A stretch of 5,697 bases of DNA, taken from the NCBI GenBank assembly GCA_018700215.1, contig JABIST010000108.1:1-5697 (forward strand), given 5' to 3'. Below the pieces are notes generated by a model. That model saw nothing but the letters and a program-made list of their open reading frames with translations. It ran no database searches and was not told the origin of the DNA. Below are positions 5,605-5,697 of the stretch, piece after piece (positions within the stretch are counted from its first letter, which is position 1; the number at the start of each line of letters is the position of its first letter). Source of the stretch: Dehalococcoidia bacterium. Its GTDB lineage: Bacteria > Chloroflexota > Dehalococcoidia > UBA2979. A program made the position numbers and the translations under genes.

Positions 5605-5697
5605 CTAGTGGCCGGTGTGCAGTTTCCTCTCCAGGTGCTGGCTATAGCGCGACATGCCAAAGCAAAAGACCCAGAAACCAAAGCCGGCGAAGACATA
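5605..5697 (-). CDS. aapM: General L-amino acid ABC transporter permease AapM, C-terminal fragment
   Basis: The last 30 codons plus TAG (plus-strand 5605-5607) are read from the right edge; the start is outside the window. The peptide begins YVFAGFGFWVFCFGMSRYSQ and ends HLERKLHTGH. This is the tail of the last transmembrane helix and the cytoplasmic end of HisM/AapM-type permeases, where C-F-x-M-S-R-Y-S-x-x-L-E-x-x-L is typical. It pairs with AapQ in the membrane and is energised by AapP, encoded immediately downstream. The fragment is short, but frame, family pattern and operon position agree. Confidence 0.85.
   Translation of the reverse strand, partial: YVFAGFGFWVFCFGMSRYSQHLERKLHTGH

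Overview
The window is a high-GC bacterial chromosome segment of unassigned phylum. It carries five genes or gene fragments on the plus strand (1-4715) and two on the minus strand (4795-5697), converging at about 4716-4794. Plus-strand genes use mostly G-ending codons (GTG, CTG, GCG, CGG, GGG). The minus-strand genes use mostly C-ending codons with some AAA and ATT. Their products look like the alphaproteobacterial general amino acid transporter Aap. Species assignment is not possible by eye. If the main finding is right, the organism uses selenocysteine.

Layout from left to right: (1) the C-terminal end of a medium-chain dehydrogenase/quinone reductase, followed by a small terminator-like hairpin; (2) a protein made of two complete zinc-ribbon plus Nudix modules; (3) a two-domain AhpD/carboxymuconolactone-decarboxylase-like protein whose reading frame crosses an in-frame TGA at 2254-2256; (4) an OmpR/PhoB-type response regulator overlapping (5) a four-helix membrane histidine kinase; (6) on the minus strand, the amino acid ABC transporter ATPase AapP, preceded in its operon by (7) the last 30 residues of the permease AapM.

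The most interesting element is gene 3. Read conventionally it is two unrelated-looking ORFs (ending at 2256, and 2326-2613). Read through the TGA it is one 355-residue protein. The TGA falls exactly on the second position of the AhpD redox motif, E-x11-C-x2-[C]-x3-H, giving C-F-Y-U with the proton-relay Glu and His in place. The frame stays open and family-like on both sides, and a small stem-loop with a G-starting apical loop lies 18 nt after the TGA. This is the pattern of a selenocysteine codon rather than a stop. Selenium incorporation genes (selA, selB, selC, selD) are not in the window.

Functionally, genes 1-3 suggest a redox and nucleotide-housekeeping neighbourhood (quinone/alcohol reductase, Nudix clean-up, thiol/selenol peroxidase-like protein). 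Genes 4-5 are a translationally coupled two-component system of unknown signal. Genes 6-7 belong to a separate amino acid uptake operon. No tRNA, rRNA, CRISPR array or insertion sequence was seen.
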